Shown: positions 37,618-46,957 of the stretch, piece by piece
Layout: each line of letters starts with the position of its first letter
How positions within the stretch are numbered: position 1 is the stretch's first letter
Assembly: GCF_000425445.1 (NCBI RefSeq)
Contig: NZ_KE384378.1
Location: 292,532-356,531 of the forward strand
Direction of reading: 5' to 3'
DNA: 64,000 bases
Origin: Flavobacterium denitrificans DSM 15936
GTDB lineage: Bacteria; Bacteroidota; Bacteroidia; Flavobacteriales; Flavobacteriaceae
Position numbers and translations under genes: made by a program
Notes under the pieces: generated by a model
What the model saw: the letters and a program-made list of their open reading frames with translations, nothing else
What the model was told of the DNA's origin: nothing
The model's database searches: none

Positions 37618-38946
37618 ATGAAAAGAACCTTTACTTCTATCCTGCTCTATTTCTTTTTAATTTTTACTTCCAATGCTTTTTCTCAGAATAAAACCCTCAA
37701 CGTATTTACAAACCGAATTTTTGATGAGAAAGGTTATCGACCATTGGCTGATTTAAAATGGAAATTTAAAACCGAAGGAAAAATCTTTTCCTCGCCAATT
37801 GTTAAAAACGGAGCAATTTATATAGGAAGTGAAGACGGTTTTTTATACTGCATTAACGAAAAATCAGGAAACAACAAATGGAAATTCAAAACAAATGGCG
37901 CAGTTTACAGTTCGGCCAGTTTAAATGATAATACTATTTATTTTGGAAGTTTCGACGGGTATTATTATGCCGTAAATGCAACAACTGGAAAAGAAATCTG
38001 GAAGTTTAAAACCAAAGGCGAACATTGGTACCAAGAAATCGGAATGTGGGGAATGAAACCAAACGATATGCTGATGAACGATTTATGGGATTTTTATTTA
38101 TCATCGCCTGTTATTTACAAAGACAAAAATAATGCTTTAGTCATTTTTGGAAGCAGTGATGGAAATATGTACGCTGTCGATTCAAAAAACGGTACTTTAA
38201 AATGGAATTTCAAAACCAATGAACCAATTCACAGTACACCAGTTATTTCAAAAGACAAATTATATTTTGGAGGTTGGGACGGAATTTTCTACGCTTTAGA
38301 CTGTAAAACAGGAAAAGAGAAATGGCATTTTTCAACTGAAGTCAAAACTGGATTTAAAGGTATTCAGGCTTCTGCTTTTGTTGCAGATGGGTTGGTTTAT
38401 TTTGGCGCCAGAGATCCTTTTTTGTTTGCGCTTGATGCAGAAACCGGAAAATTAGTTTGGAAATACAATGCCGAGAATTCCTGGATTTTGAGTTCGGCTG
38501 TTGTTCAGGGTAATACACTTTACGTTGGAACTTCAGACACTTATGCATTATTAGCGCTTGACGCAAAAACCGGAAAAGAAAAGTACCGATTTAAAGGAAA
38601 CGGCTATATTTATTCTTCGCCTGCAATATCAGGAAACACGGCTTATTTTGGCGATTTTAGCGGTAATTTTTTCGCTTTAAACTTGCTTTCTAACGGAAAA
38701 GAATCTGATTTTGTAAGTACTGAAAACAGAAAAAAATATGCTCCTGAAATTTTAAACAACAATCATCTTGATTTTACATATGTTTCCAAACAAGCCGATT
38801 TATCTGTTTATGCCGAAAACCAAAAAGTAATGGATGAATTTTACAAATTAGGCCCAATTGTTTCATCGCCATTCATAAACAACAATACTATTTATTTTGG
38901 AAGCGCCGATGGTTATTTATATGCTTATAACTTAAAAAGAGAATAA
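37618..38946 (+). CDS. Secreted PQQ-type beta-propeller repeat protein (BamB-like)
   Basis: 442 residues with a signal peptide (MKRTFTSILLYFFLIFTSNAFSQ). The rest is a chain of propeller blades with the repeated pattern of an aromatic-rich WKFKT strand and a G-x-D-G-x-x-Y/F-A/C-x-N/D turn: IGSEDGFLYCINEKSGNNKW, FGSFDGYYYAVNATTGKEIW, FGSSDGNMYAVDSKNGTLKW, FGGWDGIFYALDCKTGKEKW and three more. Such proteins fold as seven- or eight-bladed propellers; BamB is the best known, helping barrel assembly, and others bind PQQ as enzymes. No dehydrogenase residues were recognised, so it is kept as a propeller of unknown role. It converges with the dioxygenase gene with only 3 bases between. Confidence 0.85.
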   Translation: MKRTFTSILLYFFLIFTSNAFSQNKTLNVFTNRIFDEKGYRPLADLKWKFKTEGKIFSSPIVKNGAIYIGSEDGFLYCINEKSGNNKWKFKTNGAVYSSASLNDNTIYFGSFDGYYYAVNATTGKEIWKFKTKGEHWYQEIGMWGMKPNDMLMNDLWDFYLSSPVIYKDKNNALVIFGSSDGNMYAVDSKNGTLKWNFKTNEPIHSTPVISKDKLYFGGWDGIFYALDCKTGKEKWHFSTEVKTGFKGIQASAFVADGLVYFGARDPFLFALDAETGKLVWKYNAENSWILSSAVVQGNTLYVGTSDTYALLALDAKTGKEKYRFKGNGYIYSSPAISGNTAYFGDFSGNFFALNLLSNGKESDFVSTENRKKYAPEILNNNHLDFTYVSKQADLSVYAENQKVMDEFYKLGPIVSSPFINNNTIYFGSADGYLYAYNLKRE

Positions 38947-38949
38947 AGC

Positions 38950-39780
38950 TTACATTATTTTAACCGAAGTCATACTCAATGAACCTGCCAATAATTTATC
39001 ATTAAACAAATCTAGCTCATCTGTTTTGTCTTTTAATCCCAAAGTATAAAGCAAAGGCAAATAATGATCTGGAGTTGGAATCGCCAATTGAACGTCTTTA
39101 TTCATTTTTTCGAAATCAATCAAAGGCTGAAAATTTCCATCCAAAAGATAATTATTTACCGTTTCTCTGGCTTCAATTGCCCAGTCGTAACCGTAATTGT
39201 CTTTATCGAAATTCCTGAAATCAACCATTCTAAGATTATGTACAATATTACCGCTTCCGATAATCAAAACTCCTTTATAACGAAGCTGTTGCAGTTTCTG
39301 AGCCAATTCAAAATGATATTGCCCAGACTTTGTATAATCAATACTCAGCTGAATTACGGGAACATCAGCATTTGGGTATAAATGTTTTATTACGCTCCAA
39401 GCACCATGATCTAAACCCCAATGTTCGTCTAATTCGACCTGAACCGGGTCTAAGATTTTTTTGGTTTCAACTGCTAATTCCGGACTTCCTTTTGCGGGAT
39501 ATTGCACATCAAAAAGCGCTTGCGGAAAGCCTCCAAAATCATGAATGGTTCTCGGCATTTCCATCGAAGTAACTTTTGTTCCTTTGGTAAACCAATGCGC
39601 CGAAACGCATAAAATTGCATTTGGCTGTGGCAATGTTTTAGCCAATTCACGAAAACCGGCTACAAACTGATTTTCTTCAATTGCATTCATCGGGCTACCG
39701 TGTCCTAAAAACAAAACCGGCATTTTATCTGTATTCGAAAACGTTGATGAAATCGAATGTAAGTTGTTTAGTGTCGTCAT
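38950..39780 (-). CDS. ygiD: 4,5-DOPA-type extradiol dioxygenase (LigB family, YgiD-like)
   Basis: 276 residues. The iron-binding and catalytic histidines sit in VLFLGHGSPMNA (about 22-33), CVSAHWFTKGTKV (about 60-72) and WGLDHGAWSVIKHLYP (about 122-137), matching class III extradiol dioxygenases of the DODA type. Family knowledge: these cleave catechol rings such as L-DOPA in vitro; the natural substrate in bacteria is often unknown. The first 17 residues before KMPVLFLGHG are longer than in E. coli YgiD, so a start at the internal Met20 is possible. It overlaps no gene but converges tightly with the propeller gene. Confidence 0.9.
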   Translation of the reverse strand: MTTLNNLHSISSTFSNTDKMPVLFLGHGSPMNAIEENQFVAGFRELAKTLPQPNAILCVSAHWFTKGTKVTSMEMPRTIHDFGGFPQALFDVQYPAKGSPELAVETKKILDPVQVELDEHWGLDHGAWSVIKHLYPNADVPVIQLSIDYTKSGQYHFELAQKLQQLRYKGVLIIGSGNIVHNLRMVDFRNFDKDNYGYDWAIEARETVNNYLLDGNFQPLIDFEKMNKDVQLAIPTPDHYLPLLYTLGLKDKTDELDLFNDKLLAGSLSMTSVKIM

Positions 39781-39825
39781 TGTTTAGATTTTTTTTGCCA
39801 CAGATTAAAAGGATTAAAAAGATTT

Positions 39826-39953
39826 CTTAAAATGCGTTTAATTTTTTTCTCGCAGATTTCGCAGATTCTGCAATTTTTTTTAGTTAAGTTTCTCAAAAAA
39901 CAATCTGCAGAATCTGCGAAATCTGCGGGAAACAAAAAAATTAGCGCATTTAA
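39826..39953. repeat. Long imperfect inverted repeat with 22-bp perfect core (CGCAGATTT family)
   Basis: The core CGCAGATTTCGCAGATTCTG (39851 onward) pairs perfectly over 22 bp with 39906-39927, and the arms extend outward imperfectly through TGCGTTTAATTTT (39832-39847) and AAAAAAATTAGCGCA (39933-39947). A related element is at 55966-56070. It sits downstream of the helicase gene and upstream of the dioxygenase gene and can form a long hairpin in RNA or DNA. Confidence 0.8.
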
Positions 39954-39995
39954 AATTTTTCTGCTTTAAGCAGAAAATCTGTGAGAATCATTTTA

Positions 39996-40013
39996 TCCCG
40001 ATAGCTATCGGGA
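39996..40013. repeat. TCCCGATAGCTATCGGGA palindrome (dispersed family)
   Basis: A perfect 18-bp palindrome identical to the one at 28810-28827. It lies 14 bases after the end of the helicase gene and next to the long CGCAGATTT inverted repeat. Confidence 0.75.
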
Positions 40014-40026
40014 GTGGCTAAAATTT

Positions 40027-41436
40027 TTATTCTTCAAAACTCTCGTCTTTAAATCCTATCAAATATAATTTATTTTTGGCACGCGTCATAGCCGTATAAA
40101 GCCATCTTATGTAATCACGGTCGATTCCGTCTGGCAAATACGGCTGTTCGATAAAAACAGTATTCCACTGTCCTCCTTGCGATTTGTGACAGGTGATTGC
40201 GTATGAGAATTTTACTTGTAATCCGTTGAAATATTCGTTTTCCTTAACTTTTTGGAATCTTTTGTATTTCGTTGGTTCATCTTCGTAATCTTTCATTACT
40301 TCTTCATACAAACGATTTGATTCTTCATAAGTCAATGACGGCGATTCGCTTTTGATCGTATCCAAAATCAAAACCGTTTCAAAAGGAATTTGATTTGGAT
40401 AATCGACCATTCTGATTTTGACTTTCGCAAAAGTAAAACCATATAACTCTTTGATTCCGAATATTTCCAAAACCTCAATAATATCTCCGTTGGCAATAAA
40501 TCCGGCTTCATCAGTTTCTTTGAGCCAGAAATAATTGTTTTTGACAACCATCAGAAAATCTCCGACCGAAAGTTCGCTTTCTTTAAATAAAATTCGGCTT
40601 CTAATTTGTTCATTGTACTGATTTGCTCTTTTGTTTGATCGCACAATAAAAGCCGTATCTTCAATACTATAATTGCTGTAAGCCGTGTTTATAGCGTCCT
40701 GAATATCGTATCCATCCGTCAAGCGGACAATATCTTTAAACTTTTTTACATTGAATTTAAACTCGGTTATAAAACTTTCTTTCAGTAATTCACGAAGTTC
40801 TGTCGCATTGAACAAAATTCCTGAACTTTCTTCCTGACGCATTACTTCGTCCAATTCGATATGTTCAATTTCTTTATCATAATGAACACCAAGAGTCTGA
40901 ATATCAAGTGCTGGAGAAATATCTAAATTTACCGGTGGCAACTGCGCTGTATCTCCTAAAAGAATCATTTTGCAATTTTGGCCGGAATACACATAATAAA
41001 TCAAATCATCTAGAAGTGAACCGCTATCGAGCGTACTATCTGAAATCATCGAAGCCTCATCGACGATAAAAATGGTGTTTTTATGTTTATTGACTTGCTT
41101 TGTAAAAGCAACTCCTCCTCCCGATGATTTTTTCGGAAAATAGATTTTTTTATGAATAGTAAAAGCCGACGTATTGGAGTAATTCGAAATCACTTTTGCC
41201 GCGCGACCTGTTGGCGCAAGCAAAACAAATTTTTTATTGATTTCGCCAAGATTATTTACAATCGTCGAAATCACCGTTGTTTTTCCGGTTCCCGCATAAC
41301 CTTTCAATACAAAAATGGTATCATTTTGAGGTTCGGTCAAAAAAATAGCTATTTTTTGAAAAAATATATCTTGTTTGTAAGTAGGTGCAAAAGGGAATCG
41401 TTTTTGTAAAACGCTGTAAAACAATGTTGAATTCAT
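40027..41436 (-). CDS. RecD/Pif1-like DNA helicase (SF1B AAA ATPase)
   Basis: 469 residues from the ATG at 41436; 16 extra residues would come from an ATG at 41484, but MNSTLFYSVLQKRFPF is the natural start and the longer reading has no support. Helicase motifs are in order: Walker A GYAGTGKTT (about 46-54), APTGRAAK, Walker B DEASMIS, LLGDTAQLPPV (motif III), and the C-terminal SF1 motifs ITCHKSQGGQW and YTAMTRAKNKLYLIGF. It matches the single-chain ATP-dependent RecD-like helicases of Bacteroidota. A role in recombination or replication restart is inferred from the family. It has no operon partner. Confidence 0.9.
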   Translation of the reverse strand: MNSTLFYSVLQKRFPFAPTYKQDIFFQKIAIFLTEPQNDTIFVLKGYAGTGKTTVISTIVNNLGEINKKFVLLAPTGRAAKVISNYSNTSAFTIHKKIYFPKKSSGGGVAFTKQVNKHKNTIFIVDEASMISDSTLDSGSLLDDLIYYVYSGQNCKMILLGDTAQLPPVNLDISPALDIQTLGVHYDKEIEHIELDEVMRQEESSGILFNATELRELLKESFITEFKFNVKKFKDIVRLTDGYDIQDAINTAYSNYSIEDTAFIVRSNKRANQYNEQIRSRILFKESELSVGDFLMVVKNNYFWLKETDEAGFIANGDIIEVLEIFGIKELYGFTFAKVKIRMVDYPNQIPFETVLILDTIKSESPSLTYEESNRLYEEVMKDYEDEPTKYKRFQKVKENEYFNGLQVKFSYAITCHKSQGGQWNTVFIEQPYLPDGIDRDYIRWLYTAMTRAKNKLYLIGFKDESFEE

Positions 41437-41646
41437 AGGGAAAAATTGGAATACAAAGTTCGTCATTTTTAATGGCAAAATCAATTATAAACCATGTATG
41501 TCATATAAAAAAATTTAAGCTATAGATTACGTTCTTAACTTTATGGGCTTATATAACTTATATGGTAAAGAAACCTTAACCATATTTTAAAATGTTTTTA
41601 AAATTGTTTTTTGAAATTGCAATTATTATTGTTGCTTTTTAATTTG

Positions 41647-41654
41647 TAAGTTTG
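41647..41654 (+). promoter_or_regulatory. -7 promoter element TAAGTTTG of the DUF3822-rsmD operon
   Basis: Fits TAnnTTTG, about 55 bases before the ATG at 41710. Confidence 0.5.
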
Positions 41655-41709
41655 TGGTCGCTTAAATTCTTTCTTGATTCAAAAACAGGTAACGAGTTGT
41701 AAATCAGAT

Positions 41710-42528
41710 ATGTCATTACAAAACACTAACATTACTTCTAAAAATTACAAAAAACTTTCTATTCAGGTTTCTCTGACTGGATTTTCTTATTGCTGTTTTG
41801 ATACTTTAAATAATGTTATCACTTCATTTAAAGAAATCAAATTTGATACCACCAAAACAGTGAAAATTGAAGATTTATTCAGCGATGCTTTCAAAAACAA
41901 TCCTGATTTAAAGGACATTTACGACGAAGTTATGGTAATTCACACAAACAATCTTTCGACTTTTGTTCCAGAGGCATTGTTTGATGAAGAATATTTAGGA
42001 AGTTATCTGCAATACAACACAAAAGTTTTTGAGACAGATTTTTTTACGTTTGACGAGATCTCTAATTATCAAATGAATTCGGTTTATATTCCGTATGTGA
42101 ATATCAATAATTTTTTGATTGATAATGTTGGGTCTTTTGACTACAAACACGCCAATAGTATTTTGGTCGAAAAAATATTAGACAATTCAAGAAACAATGA
42201 CGAAAAGAAAATGGTGGTCAATTTTAATCCTGACCATTTTGAAGTTATAGTGGTGCAAAACCAAAAACTTTTGTTTTTCAATTCATTTGAATATCAAACC
42301 CCTGAAGATTTCCTATACTACCTACTATTTACTGCCGAACAATCGAATTTAAATCCGGAAATTTTTCCGCTCGAATTATTAGGCACGATAGATCAAAACG
42401 ATCCGTTTTATGCCATTGCGTATAAATACATTCGTAATATATCCTTTCTGGATGTAAGCACTTTACAGCAAAAAAACAGCTTCTCTTTAAAAGAAAATCA
42501 AAAACATTACATTTTATTCCAATCATGA
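41710..42528 (+). CDS. DUF3822 family protein
   Basis: 272 residues from the ATG at 41710; a TTG at 41674 would add 12 residues and is not preferred. I recognise the DUF3822 layout: an N-terminal LSIQVSLTGFSYCCFDTLNN strand pair, LSTFVPEALFDEEYLGSYLQYNTKVF (about 100) and a second ribonuclease H-like half. The family is specific to Bacteroidota; it has an ASKHA/actin-like fold by prediction but no tested function. Its last four bases overlap the rsmD start (ATGA), so translation is coupled and the two work as one operon. A link to ribosome assembly is only guilt by association. Confidence 0.85.
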   Translation: MSLQNTNITSKNYKKLSIQVSLTGFSYCCFDTLNNVITSFKEIKFDTTKTVKIEDLFSDAFKNNPDLKDIYDEVMVIHTNNLSTFVPEALFDEEYLGSYLQYNTKVFETDFFTFDEISNYQMNSVYIPYVNINNFLIDNVGSFDYKHANSILVEKILDNSRNNDEKKMVVNFNPDHFEVIVVQNQKLLFFNSFEYQTPEDFLYYLLFTAEQSNLNPEIFPLELLGTIDQNDPFYAIAYKYIRNISFLDVSTLQQKNSFSLKENQKHYILFQS

Positions 42529-43130
42529 GAATTATTTCAGGAAAACACAAAGGGCGCCGAATTTCTCCACCAAAAAACCTTCCTGTAAGACCAACAACTG
42601 ATATGAGCAAAGAAGCATTATTTAATGTTTTGAATAATCATTTCAGTTTTGACAGCTTAAAGGTTTTAGATTTGTTTTCAGGAACCGGAAACATCAGTTA
42701 TGAATTTGCCTCACGTGGCAGTGCGCCAATCACGTCTGTTGATGGAGATTTTGGATGCGTGAAATTTATCAAACAAGTTTCGTCAGAATATGATTTTGAT
42801 ATTGCAGCGACAAAAAGTGATGTTTTTAAATTTCTGGAAAACTGCAAAACTTCATACGATATTGTTTTTGCCGATCCTCCGTACGGATTAGACCAAGCGA
42901 CTTTTGAAAAAATTGTACTGACGGTTTTTGAAAGAGATTTGCTTCATGAAGACGGAATGATGATTATTGAGCATTCAAAATATACAAAGCTTGACCATAT
43001 GAGTAATTTTTCATTTCAGAAAAGCTACGGAGGCTCCTATTTCAGTTTCTTCGAATTAAACTCAACTGATGATGATGAAGAACTTCCTGGAGATTCTCCA
43101 ATAAAAATCACAGAAGAAGACGAAGGATAG
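42525..43130 (+). CDS. rsmD: 16S rRNA (guanine966-N2)-methyltransferase
   Basis: 201 residues, normal length. The start MRIISGKHKGRRISPP and RPTTDMSKEALFNVLNN are RsmD signatures; the SAM site is LKVLDLFSGTGNISYEFASRG (about 46-66) and the catalytic motif DPPYGL is at about 117-122. RsmD methylates G966 of 16S rRNA in the assembled 30S subunit. The start overlaps the DUF3822 stop by four bases. The acidic C-terminal tail (DDDEELPGDSP) is an extension beyond the core and may be species-specific. Confidence 0.94.
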   Translation: MRIISGKHKGRRISPPKNLPVRPTTDMSKEALFNVLNNHFSFDSLKVLDLFSGTGNISYEFASRGSAPITSVDGDFGCVKFIKQVSSEYDFDIAATKSDVFKFLENCKTSYDIVFADPPYGLDQATFEKIVLTVFERDLLHEDGMMIIEHSKYTKLDHMSNFSFQKSYGGSYFSFFELNSTDDDEELPGDSPIKITEEDEG

Positions 43131-43152
43131 TCTTTTAAAATTTCAAATTATT

Positions 43153-43207
43153 AAAATCCCAAATCCCTCCCGACACTTCGGAATGGAACTTGGGATTTTC
43201 TTTTTTT
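43153..43207. terminator. Bidirectional terminator between rsmD and the outer membrane receptor
   Basis: Outer stem AAAATCCCAA/TTGGGATTTT (43153-43162 with 43190-43199), an inner decayed CCGACACTTCGG, then seven T. It serves rsmD on the plus strand and, by its A-run, the receptor gene ending at 43206. Confidence 0.7.
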
Positions 43208-45308
43208 ATCGAACCCGACTTTCATTCTCATCAACCGTTTTTTCTTTATATTTTGAATCTTTTATTTTGCCGAAAGAATAACGCAAAGCAATTGAAATTT
43301 CGTGTGCATCTGCTAAATATTTAGATTTTGAGCTTATTTGATTTACAGTAAAGCTTTCTCTGTACATCATTTGCTTAAAAACATCATTAAAATTTAAAGT
43401 GCAACTCCAGTTTTTGGCAAATGTTTTGGCTAGCGACATATCAAAAACAAAATTCGCTTTTCGTTCAAAAACACCATCATTTTGCGCTGTTGTTCCCCAA
43501 AAAGAAAAGACATAAGTAAAGTTCTTCGGCAACTTAAAAGAATTATTTGAGTAATAATACAAATACGGTTTAGATGAATGCATTAACGCTGAATTGTCTT
43601 CAACTTTGCTTTTTATAAAAATCAACGAATTGGTTGCTGTCCAGAATCTATACGTAAACGGAAGTGTAAAATCGATAGTAAAACCGGTTTCGCGTTTAAA
43701 ATTAACATCCGTAATCGTCAAAATATTGGTTTCGTTATTAAATATAAAAGTTTGATTAACGGTATTTTCAGTTTGATAATAGCTTATTTTAACCGATTTC
43801 TCTCGATACTGAAGATTACCTGCAATTTCGTCTGTAAATGCCGGACCTAATTTAATACTGCTTCCATATAAAAAATACGGATTTATATACGTTGCAATTT
43901 GGCTTAAGGACGAATATTTTGGCCTCACAATATTTTTTGCATAATTTAAATTGACGCTTTTTGTGCTGTCTATTGCAAATGAAAACTGTGCTTTTGGAAA
44001 TAAATTAGTGTAGTTTTTATCAATTGAAGGCAATAAATCCGTTTTATATTTTGCATAAACATTTGTGTTTTCAGCTCGTAATCCAAATGAAAAATCAACT
44101 TTTTTGAACTTTCCAGAAAACTGAATGTACGCAGCTAAATTTTCTTCTTTAAAATCATAATTTAAAGTCTCATTTTTATTTTTCTCAAAATCAAATATAT
44201 CTGAATCCGAATTCGATTTTGCTTTTAAATACAAACCTCCATATTCTAAATTCATTTCATTTTTAAACTTTTTCTCTAAATCAATTCTTCCCGAAAAAAC
44301 ATCGACATTAAATTTCTGATCTCTGTTTTGCGATAATTCAAATTCGGTTTCATTAAAATTATTCTCCACCAAACTCCATAAATGCTGATTGAAATTGGAA
44401 TATTGAAAACCAGCAAAAAGTTGTGTATTAATGAATTTTAATCTCTTGGAATAGTTCATAAATGCGTTCACAAAATTTTTGTCACTCGAATTATTACTCC
44501 AAGTAAAAACATTGTTTTCAGCATCCTGATTTTTATTAAAAGTAAAAGTATTGATATCAAAATTATCATCTCTAAGCTTGCCGTTTACATTCGCAGAAAA
44601 ATAATCATCCTCATTTATTTTATAAAAAAAACCACCTCCAAAAACATATTCATTTATATGCGAAACTGCCGTTACATCATAATTTGAAACAATCAAAGCT
44701 TGCGGGATTTCATACGCAATACTATGATTTTCCCATGGATTTCGTTTGTTATAATTAAAATTCGATTTCCATTCTAATTTGCCTTTTTTGAAGCTTGAAT
44801 TAAATCCGAGGTAATTATTGAAATGTTTTTTGAAAGAAGCAACTTCAGAAATTTCAGTTCTAAAACTGTCTTTTTTGCTGAATTTTCGAGTAATCAAAAT
44901 TACAGCACGACCTTCGGCTTCGTATTTTGAAGATGGATTCTGAATGATTTCAATTGTTTTAATATCTGCAACAGCCAAAGCATTCAATTCATTCATTCCA
45001 ACTTTTTGATTGTCGATATAAATAAGTGGGTTTCCTTTGCCTACAAGCGTAATATTTTCTCGATCTGGACTAACTTGAACTCCAGGCAATTTTGAAAGTA
45101 AATCGACCGGATTTGGAATTGTATTGTAAATGGAATTCGCAACATCCACTTTTATGTTTCCGTTTGAATTTGTGAAAGTCTTTTTATTTTGAGTTACAAC
45201 AACTTCACTCAACTTTTGAGAAATAGAATCTTTTTGCTTTTCATTTTGAGCTTTAGCAAAAAAAGAAAACAGAAAAAGCAAAAGAGCCAAAATTAGTTTC
45301 AATGGCAT
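43206..45308 (-). CDS. Outer membrane beta-barrel receptor with TonB plug-like domain
   Basis: 700 residues. After a signal peptide (MPLKLILALLLFLFSFFAKAQ) comes a plug-like domain without the usual carboxypeptidase-regulatory module: LSEVVVTQNKKTF, NPVDLLSKLPGVQVSPDRENITLVGKG in pieces, LIYIDNQKVG and IKTIEIIQNPSSKYEAEG. About 550 residues of barrel strands follow, ending SIALRYSFGK plus a charged tail. It belongs to the outer membrane beta-barrel family related to TonB-dependent receptors. It is divergent from a histidine kinase/response regulator pair 280 bases away, a common arrangement in this phylum where the regulator pair may control or sense the receptor. Substrate unknown. Confidence 0.85.
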   Translation of the reverse strand: MPLKLILALLLFLFSFFAKAQNEKQKDSISQKLSEVVVTQNKKTFTNSNGNIKVDVANSIYNTIPNPVDLLSKLPGVQVSPDRENITLVGKGNPLIYIDNQKVGMNELNALAVADIKTIEIIQNPSSKYEAEGRAVILITRKFSKKDSFRTEISEVASFKKHFNNYLGFNSSFKKGKLEWKSNFNYNKRNPWENHSIAYEIPQALIVSNYDVTAVSHINEYVFGGGFFYKINEDDYFSANVNGKLRDDNFDINTFTFNKNQDAENNVFTWSNNSSDKNFVNAFMNYSKRLKFINTQLFAGFQYSNFNQHLWSLVENNFNETEFELSQNRDQKFNVDVFSGRIDLEKKFKNEMNLEYGGLYLKAKSNSDSDIFDFEKNKNETLNYDFKEENLAAYIQFSGKFKKVDFSFGLRAENTNVYAKYKTDLLPSIDKNYTNLFPKAQFSFAIDSTKSVNLNYAKNIVRPKYSSLSQIATYINPYFLYGSSIKLGPAFTDEIAGNLQYREKSVKISYYQTENTVNQTFIFNNETNILTITDVNFKRETGFTIDFTLPFTYRFWTATNSLIFIKSKVEDNSALMHSSKPYLYYYSNNSFKLPKNFTYVFSFWGTTAQNDGVFERKANFVFDMSLAKTFAKNWSCTLNFNDVFKQMMYRESFTVNQISSKSKYLADAHEISIALRYSFGKIKDSKYKEKTVDENESRVR

Positions 45309-45498
45309 ATAAATGATATTTAAAATGGATTAACAATGCAGCAAAAGTGCTTTGAAAAACCAGTTCTGAAAGTTAATTGGAGGTTAATGCAGAGTTAATC
45401 TCCATTTTATTTTATAAAAGCATTATTTTTGGGTGGAGAAAATTGGCACACTGATGAAGCATATTAAACTGATTTTCGCTGTTTTTTTATAATCTCTC

Positions 45499-45526
45499 CC
45501 TCTCGATAGCTATCGGGAGCGAGAGG
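45499..45526. repeat. CTCGATAGCTATCGGGA palindrome within a longer inverted repeat
   Basis: CCTCTCG (45499-45505) pairs with CGAGAGG (45520-45526) around the palindromic GATAGCTATC core. Same dispersed family as 28810 and 39996, with one mismatch. It lies in the divergent region upstream of the histidine kinase. Confidence 0.6.
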
Positions 45527-45588
45527 AAAAAGATTTATGCACATCAGCTTAACCTGCGTCATCCGTAATCTATAATTTCAAACAAGTA

Positions 45589-46947
45589 ATGAAACAAAGA
45601 ATCAATTTATTAATCGCATTTTCTGTCGTTGCATTTATTGTTCTGACGACGGTGCAATGTTATTTGGTAAAAACCACTTACGATTATAAAGTAGCACAGT
45701 TTCATACACAGATTAAGAATGAAATTGCCCAGATTACGAATAATTACAGCGATATTGATTCGGTTTTAGTATCTAAAAAAGAAGCGCTTTACAGAGAATT
45801 ATCCGAAAATTATATTGTTGGAAAAAACAATAAATCGATTGTCAAGGCTGGACTTTTGGAAAATGAGTTTAAAGATGCATTAACGCAAAAAATCAAGCAA
45901 AAATTTGAAAGAGATCTGCCTTATTTCAAAATTGATTTTGCTATTGTACTCAATAAATTCATTCTCTATAAAAACACCAAAAAAGCCGACACCATATTCT
46001 CTGAAAAACCTTTTATCGAAAATAAACTATACGGAAATCTGGCTTCGCTAAATCATGCTTTTTTAGTTCGAAATTATGTTGGAACGACAAATGGAACTTT
46101 TGAAAATCAAGATTATCAATTGTTGACAGAAGATTCAATGTACGTTTCGGTAATCGATTGGGAAATGATTATTTTAAGACGAATGACCTTTATTTTGATC
46201 TTGTCATTATTTTCGATTGCTACAATTATCAGTCTTTTTGTGATTGCCATTAAAGCTTTAATCAAGCAAAAAAAAGTCAGCGATGTCAAAACTGATTTCA
46301 TTAATAATATCACGCACGAACTTAAAACGCCTTTGGCTACTTTGGGTATTTCAACCAAAATTTTAGCACAAAAAAGCATTCGTGAAAATGACGAAAACTT
46401 CGATTCTATTGTCAGCACCATTTCGCGTCAAAATAATCGTCTCCAAAATTTGATTGATCAAGTCATGGCAAGTTCATTGGCAGAAAACGAAATTGAACTG
46501 CAAAAGGAAAAAATTGAAACTGAAGATTTTCTGCTTTCCATTGTAAACGATTTTAAGATTACATTTCCAAAAATCGATATCAAAACCGATTTCCAAACAC
46601 AAAAAACCATTTTGGCTCTCGATAAATTTCATTTAACAACCGCATTTTTAAATGTTTTGGAAAATGCTGTTAAATATGGCTCTAAAACTATTTCAGTCAA
46701 AACAAGAATCATCGAAAAACAATTTTCTATAAGTTTTGAAGATGACGGAATTGGTATTGCCAAAAACAAGCAAGCCTTTCTTTTTGAGAAATTTTATCGC
46801 GTAGAACAAGGAAATCTCCACAACACAAAAGGTTTAGGTTTAGGACTTTATTATGTTGACCAAATCGTAAAAGCACATCAAGGCTCTATTAACGTTATTA
46901 GCGATTTAGGAAAAGGTGCTCAGTTTACTATTTTATTAAAAGTTTAA
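45589..46947 (+). CDS. Sensor histidine kinase
   Basis: 452 residues. Two membrane helices (about 7-24 and 203-224) enclose a periplasmic sensor of about 180 residues. The HisKA domain carries His243 in DFINNITHELKTPLATL. The ATPase has the N box in FLNVLENAVKYGSKTI, the G1 box DDGIGIAKNKQ and the G2 box GLGLGLYYVDQIV. It is the partner of the response regulator that starts 10 bases later. The pair is divergent from an outer membrane receptor gene and may respond to envelope signals. Confidence 0.95.
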   Translation: MKQRINLLIAFSVVAFIVLTTVQCYLVKTTYDYKVAQFHTQIKNEIAQITNNYSDIDSVLVSKKEALYRELSENYIVGKNNKSIVKAGLLENEFKDALTQKIKQKFERDLPYFKIDFAIVLNKFILYKNTKKADTIFSEKPFIENKLYGNLASLNHAFLVRNYVGTTNGTFENQDYQLLTEDSMYVSVIDWEMIILRRMTFILILSLFSIATIISLFVIAIKALIKQKKVSDVKTDFINNITHELKTPLATLGISTKILAQKSIRENDENFDSIVSTISRQNNRLQNLIDQVMASSLAENEIELQKEKIETEDFLLSIVNDFKITFPKIDIKTDFQTQKTILALDKFHLTTAFLNVLENAVKYGSKTISVKTRIIEKQFSISFEDDGIGIAKNKQAFLFEKFYRVEQGNLHNTKGLGLGLYYVDQIVKAHQGSINVISDLGKGAQFTILLKV

Positions 46948-46957
46948 TTCCCTTATT

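Noticed and set aside
40008..40026. Possible terminator of the helicase gene in the CCCGATAGCTATCGGG palindrome
   Set aside because: No T-run on the minus strand beside it; listed as a dispersed repeat instead.
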